From the NCBI RefSeq assembly GCF_029626235.1, contig NZ_JARUBO010000005.1, positions 3,256,501 through 3,320,500 on the forward strand: 64,000 nucleotides of DNA, written 5' to 3'. Numbering within the stretch: the stretch's first letter is position 1; each line of letters opens with the position of its first letter. The position numbers and the translations under genes were made by a program. Of the stretch, positions 61,166 to 64,000 are shown piece by piece. The notes below the pieces were generated by a model. That model worked only from the letters and a program-made list of their open reading frames with translations. It ran no database searches and was not told where the DNA came from. Source of the DNA: Micromonospora sp. WMMD1120. Its GTDB lineage: Bacteria; Actinomycetota; Actinomycetes; Mycobacteriales; Micromonosporaceae.

Positions 61166-61224
61166 TGTACCGACCGATCGGTACGGAAGTACGGTAGCAC
61201 ATCTGAATCGATCGGTACGGAAGT
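61166..61224. promoter_or_regulatory. Duplicated TetR operator
   Basis: The 16-mer CGATCGGTACGGAAGT occurs at 61175-61190 and 61209-61224, centres 34 bases apart (about three helical turns). Each holds the dyad core CCGATCGG or CGATCG with TACCG/CGGTA flanks. The sites lie between the divergent SDR and TetR genes. TAAGCT at 61227-61232 ends 7 bases before the tetR GTG, so binding would overlap its promoter. Confidence 0.65.
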
Positions 61225-61239
61225 GGTAAGCTCGATCAC

Positions 61240-61848
61240 GTGACCATCCGACGGAGCACGCCGACCGGCCGACCGAGGGGCTTCGACGCCGACCGGGCTC
61301 TCGACAACGCGATGCGTGTCTTCTGGGAGCAGGGCTATGAGGGTGCGAGCTTGGCCGACCTCACCAAGGCCATGGGCATCAACCGCACGAGCATGTACGC
61401 GGCGTTCGGCAACAAGGAAGAGCTGTTTCGCAAGGCTTGGGCGCGCTATGCGGCCGGGCCGGCCTCGTATGGCGCCGAGGCGCTGGCCGAGCCGACCGCC
61501 CAGCGGGTGGCCACGGTGTTCCTCCAGGGCGCGGTCCGCAGTGCCACCCTGCCCGACTACCCGGCTGGCTGCCTCAGCCTCCGGGCCTCGCTGATCGGTG
61601 GCGACGACGGGCAGGTGATCCGCGAGCTGCTGTCCACCTCGCGCCAGGAGACCTACGACCAGCTCACGAAACGGTTCGAGCGAGCCGTCGACGAGGGCGA
61701 CCTGTCCCCGGAGACCTCCCCGGCCCAACTGGCGCGATACGTCATGACGATCGCCAACGGCGTCGCTGTTCAGGCCGCCGGTGGCGCCGAGCGCGCCGAG
61801 CTCGAGCTGGTGATCGACGCCGCCCTGCGAAACTGGCCGCCCGTCTAG
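61240..61848 (+). CDS. TetR/AcrR-family regulator
   Basis: A 202-residue regulator. The N-terminal HTH (about 15-65) has [44 protein letters not shown], a very typical TetR DNA-binding domain. The C-terminal ligand domain has a TetR_C-like pattern with [10 protein letters not shown]. It likely represses itself and the divergent SDR gene through the duplicated operator. The start is GTG 61240, probably leaderless. Confidence 0.92.
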   Translation: MTIRRSTPTGRPRGFDADRALDNAMRVFWEQGYEGASLADLTKAMGINRTSMYAAFGNKEELFRKAWARYAAGPASYGAEALAEPTAQRVATVFLQGAVRSATLPDYPAGCLSLRASLIGGDDGQVIRELLSTSRQETYDQLTKRFERAVDEGDLSPETSPAQLARYVMTIANGVAVQAAGGAERAELELVIDAALRNWPPV

Positions 61849-61872
61849 GCCCTGGCTCCTCCACTACTCCCT

Positions 61873-62354
61873 TCAGTGTCTCGGATGCCGCAGCGCCGGC
61901 GTCTCGTTGTTCGTGGGACGCGCCGCGCCCGGGGTGCGTGCCGGCCCGGTTCTCCGGGTGCACCACCAGACGATGGCCGTGATCACGATGATGGCGACGG
62001 TGGGAACGATCTGGTAGGGCGAGCCGACTCCGTCCGAGCGGTCCTGCGTCGCGGTACCGAGATCGACCCGCAGTGCGGCGGCCAGCACGAGGGTGAACGT
62101 GTTGAGCACGGCGTGGAGCATGACGGAGACCTCGAGACCGCCGGTGCGCCAGGTGATGATGGCGAGTCCGGTCCAGAGCGCCAGGTAACCAGACGATGAG
62201 GTACGGATCGGTCGCGCCGTGGAGAGCTGTGAAGAGGAAGCTCGCCGATGCGGCGTTTGTCGCCGGCAAGTACCCGGTGGTACTCCACTCCGGTCGTGCT
62301 GGGCGGCTCGCTGCGGTCCGGGGTGCGAGGCCGGCTCGTGTGGGTGAAGGTCAT
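61873..62354 (-). pseudogene. CPBP-family intramembrane protease, internally deleted and frameshifted
   Basis: The remnant starts at ATG 62354 with MTFTHTSRPRTPDRSEPPS and VEYHRVLAGDKRRIG, the soluble lead-in typical of actinobacterial CPBP proteases. The central helices with the EExxxR catalytic region are absent. The sequence jumps to FLFTALHGATDPYLIVW in another frame, and after one extra base continues YLALWTGLAIITWRTGG and SVMLHAVLNTFTLVLAAAL, the last helices with the HxxxN motif. At least two disabling events are therefore visible. It cannot make a working protease. Confidence 0.65.
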
Positions 62355-62374
62355 GGGATTTCCTTGCGGGAAGG

Positions 62375-63025
62375 TCACTTGCCGGCCTGGTCGACAAAGC
62401 CGTAGCGCAGGCGCAGGGCCCGCTCGGTGCTCGCCAGAATCGCACCGACGGCGAGGGCGAAGTTGAGCCAGATCGGCAGATGGACGGGCAAGTCGAGATG
62501 TCCGGTGCGCTCGGCGACTGCGGGGATCCGCGAGATCGGCTCGGCGAGTTGCAGCAGGTTCAGTCCTGCTCCGCCGAGCAGAACCAGCATCGAGAGGAGA
62601 CCGACCGAGCGACTCAGCGCTCGGTGGTCGTGTTCCAGGCGAGCGCGGCGCCCCTCGGCGGTCCTCGGATCGGGGATCAGTGGGTGTGTTCGGCCGGCGG
62701 TGGGGACGTAGTGGCAGCGCTTGATTCCGAAGGCGCTGACGGCCACCTCGATGGTGCCGCCCTCGACCGGGAACGCCGCCGGAAGCTTCGATGCGGCGAG
62801 GTGCCTGCCCTCGAGGTACAGGTGTGCCTTCGCCCTGCCGCTGCCCGAATCGGCCCGGTACGGAAGGTCGACCGCGTACGCCAGTCGCCGGCCGTCCCTC
62901 CGGGTTAACGGCAGGTGGAACAGCGTTCGGAAGGGCAACTGCCACCAGCGCACCGGTTTCAACGTCCGGCCGTCCCCGACCTCGATGCGCGCGGCCGCTC
63001 TGCGTCGCCGCCACTTTTCGATCAT
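62375..63025 (-). CDS. Hypothetical protein with C-terminal membrane helices
   Basis: A 216-residue protein without a recognised domain. The first 140 residues are a basic, beta-rich soluble region (WWQLPFRTLFHLPLTRRDGRRLAYAVDL ... LYLEGRHLAASKLPAAFPVEGG). Two helices follow (SVGLLSMLVLLGGAGLNLLQL and LPIWLNFALAVGAILAS). MIEKWRRRR at ATG 63025 is the preferred start. It is divergent from a TetR gene, with a perfect operator pair between them, and precedes the CPBP pseudogene by 20 bases, so the two were probably one operon. Confidence 0.7.
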   Translation of the reverse strand: MIEKWRRRRAAARIEVGDGRTLKPVRWWQLPFRTLFHLPLTRRDGRRLAYAVDLPYRADSGSGRAKAHLYLEGRHLAASKLPAAFPVEGGTIEVAVSAFGIKRCHYVPTAGRTHPLIPDPRTAEGRRARLEHDHRALSRSVGLLSMLVLLGGAGLNLLQLAEPISRIPAVAERTGHLDLPVHLPIWLNFALAVGAILASTERALRLRYGFVDQAGK

Positions 63026-63057
63026 GTTTTCTCGCTGCCCCCGCCCTCGTCGCACGC

Positions 63058-63101
63058 ACTAACACACTGTGCTAGTGGCGACGGTAGCACAGTGTGTTAG
63101 T
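63058..63101. promoter_or_regulatory. Perfect inverted pair of TetR operators
   Basis: Arms of 17 bases (63058-63074 and 63085-63101) are exact reverse complements around a 10-base spacer. Each arm is itself a near-perfect dyad, TAACACA-C-TGTGCTA. This gives two identical sites in opposite orientation, placed to overlap both divergent promoters. It is the probable binding region of the TetR protein encoded at 63125. Confidence 0.7.
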
Positions 63102-63124
63102 AGAGTGGTCGAGGAGGTGGAACG

Positions 63125-63724
63125 GTGACTCAGGGAGAAGAGACCACCGGCTCGCGGGAGAAGATCCTCGCCGCTGCGGCGGCGATGCTCGCCGAGGATG
63201 TGATGGCGAGGTTGAGCGTGCGAGCGGTCGCCGCGCGCGCCGGGGTGAGCACGGGCTCGCTCAGGTTCCACTTTCCGACTCAGCGGGAGCTGAAGGACGC
63301 GGTGCTGTCCCGGATCTACACGCAGGTGTTCCCGGACAGCCCGATCCACGACCGGTCGCTCCCGGCGCGGGATCGGCTGGTCAGCTGTCTGCGCCAGGTA
63401 CTCGCCCCCGCCGGGGTCGGGGCGCGGGCCCGTGCGGCGTGGACCCTGGCGTACCAGGCGTTCATCGCGTCCGAACCGACGGAGCAGGTGCGTGCGGAGT
63501 ACCTCGCGGTGGAGCGCGGAGGATGGCAACGTGTCGAGTACTGGCTGTCGGTTCTGGCTGACGAGGGCGCACTACCCAAGGAAGACCACGCCCGCCGGAT
63601 CAAGTTCCTGCTGACCGTTCTCAACGGGTTGTCGATCGAGCGGGCCCTACCCGCCGAGGACTCCATCCTGGAGACCGAGACCGAAACCCTCTACCTAGCC
63701 GTTGACTCCGTCCTCAGGTCCTGA
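63125..63724 (+). CDS. TetR-family regulator
   Basis: A 199-residue regulator with an N-terminal HTH (about 10-60: KILAAAAAMLAEDVMARLSVRAVAARAGVSTGSLRFHFPTQREL). The C-terminal ligand domain is helical, with RAAWTLAYQAFIASEPTEQVR. GAGGAGG precedes GTG 63125. It probably controls itself and the divergent membrane-protein gene, which was once co-transcribed with a CPBP protease gene. Confidence 0.92.
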   Translation: MTQGEETTGSREKILAAAAAMLAEDVMARLSVRAVAARAGVSTGSLRFHFPTQRELKDAVLSRIYTQVFPDSPIHDRSLPARDRLVSCLRQVLAPAGVGARARAAWTLAYQAFIASEPTEQVRAEYLAVERGGWQRVEYWLSVLADEGALPKEDHARRIKFLLTVLNGLSIERALPAEDSILETETETLYLAVDSVLRS

Positions 63725-63731
63725 ACCAGGG

Positions 63732-63768
63732 GCCGCGCCCCCGACCGGGTGCTGGTCGAGGGCGCGGC
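63732..63768. terminator. Bidirectional hairpin between convergent genes
   Basis: GCCGCGCCCCCGACC (63732-63746) pairs with GGTCGAGGGCGCGGC (63754-63768), with one mismatch, between the convergent tetR gene and the CBM2-encoding gene. Confidence 0.6.
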
Positions 63769-63782
63769 GGTCCCGCCTCAGG

Positions 63783-64000
63783 TCACGGGCTGAGGCAGGT
63801 CGGCGCTGGGACGCTGCCCGCTGTTCCGGAACCGAGGAGGCCGAAGCTCGTGCTGGCGTTGGCGGCGAGCGCGCCGTTGTAGGACGCGTTGCGGACTGTC
63901 GCTGTCGAGCCGCTGGTGCTCAGGGCGCCGTTCCAGACCTGGCTGATGGTCTGGCCGTTGCCCAGGCTCCATCCGACGGTCCAGCCGTTGATCGCGGCGG
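63783..64000 (-). CDS. CBM2 carbohydrate-binding module, C-terminal end of a secreted enzyme (partial)
   Basis: The minus strand is open from the right edge of the window to a TGA at 63783-63785. The 72 residues read INGWTVGWSLGNGQTISQVW, NASYNGALAANASTSFGLLG and end PAPTCLSP, which is a textbook CBM2 cellulose- or chitin-binding module. The Trp residues are the binding platform, and the C-terminal Cys forms the family's disulfide. The catalytic domain (probably a glycoside hydrolase or a lytic polysaccharide monooxygenase) lies beyond the window. Confidence 0.88.
   Translation of the reverse strand, partial: AAINGWTVGWSLGNGQTISQVWNGALSTSGSTATVRNASYNGALAANASTSFGLLGSGTAGSVPAPTCLSP

Noticed and set aside
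63778..63972. Minus-strand 64-codon ORF at the right end
   Set aside because: A shifted frame of the same strand reads a clear CBM2 module and is open to the window edge.

Overview
The window is a high-GC actinobacterial chromosome segment. Gene content and sequence style point to Micromonosporaceae (Micromonospora-like), inferred without a database search. Supporting signs are the mec-cysO-cysM cluster followed by an Rv1339-type phosphodiesterase, rph and rdgB; the clpS-DUF2017 pair; an ECF sigma factor of SigC type; and many genes whose TANNNT -10 box lies about 6 bases before the start codon (leaderless). Almost the whole segment is coding, with many 1-11 base gene overlaps.

Layout. 1-14.8 kb: the 3' part of ctaD, a convergent intergenic region with repeats, an MFS exporter, NAD salvage (pncB-pncA), a large ATP-binding LuxR regulator divergent from a dynamin-like protein, clpS, and CysO-dependent cysteine synthesis (mec, cysO, cysM), then an MBL phosphodiesterase, rph and rdgB. 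14.8-22.7 kb: a complete histidine-degradation operon read leftward (rpiR, hutU, an M20 amidohydrolase, hutF, hutI, hutH). 22.7-26 kb: a fructosamine-kinase-like protein, a secreted esterase and a kinase-lobe-like membrane protein. 26-37 kb: an exopolysaccharide locus (glycosyltransferases, a fused polymerase-flippase, acyltransferase, WbaP-type initiating transferase, LCP ligase, methyltransferase). 37-40 kb: MOSC protein, expansin, GNAT, tRNA-Leu and peroxiredoxin. 40.2-43 kb: an ECF-type nickel/cobalt importer (cbiMNQO) behind a Nur-like palindrome. 43.3-49.6 kb: a copper/thiol-redox cluster around an ECF sigma factor, with CopCD and YcnI read divergently. 49.6-54.7 kb: GT87 mannosyltransferase, orn, tRNA-His and two tandem lipoprotein L,D-transpeptidases.

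54.9-60.25 kb is a small genomic island. The last 50 bases running from the tRNA-Lys anticodon loop past its CCA are repeated exactly 5,280 bases downstream, which is the signature of site-specific integration into a tRNA gene. The island carries a DUF4326 gene convergent with an unrecognised gene, transposase relics of the IS5 and IS481 families, and an MmyB-type regulator divergent from an SDR and a carboxymuconolactone-decarboxylase-like gene. No integrase remains. 60.3-64 kb: SDR/TetR and TetR/membrane-protein divergent pairs with clear palindromic operators, an internally deleted CPBP protease pseudogene, and the C-terminal CBM2 of a secreted enzyme running off the edge.

The features most worth a second look are the island, the polymerase-flippase fusion, a CysO carrier protein with a 27-residue tail beyond its Gly-Gly, the M20 enzyme standing where HutG is expected, and a two-copy inverted-repeat element that sits in convergent intergenic regions between C-rich and G-rich tracts.
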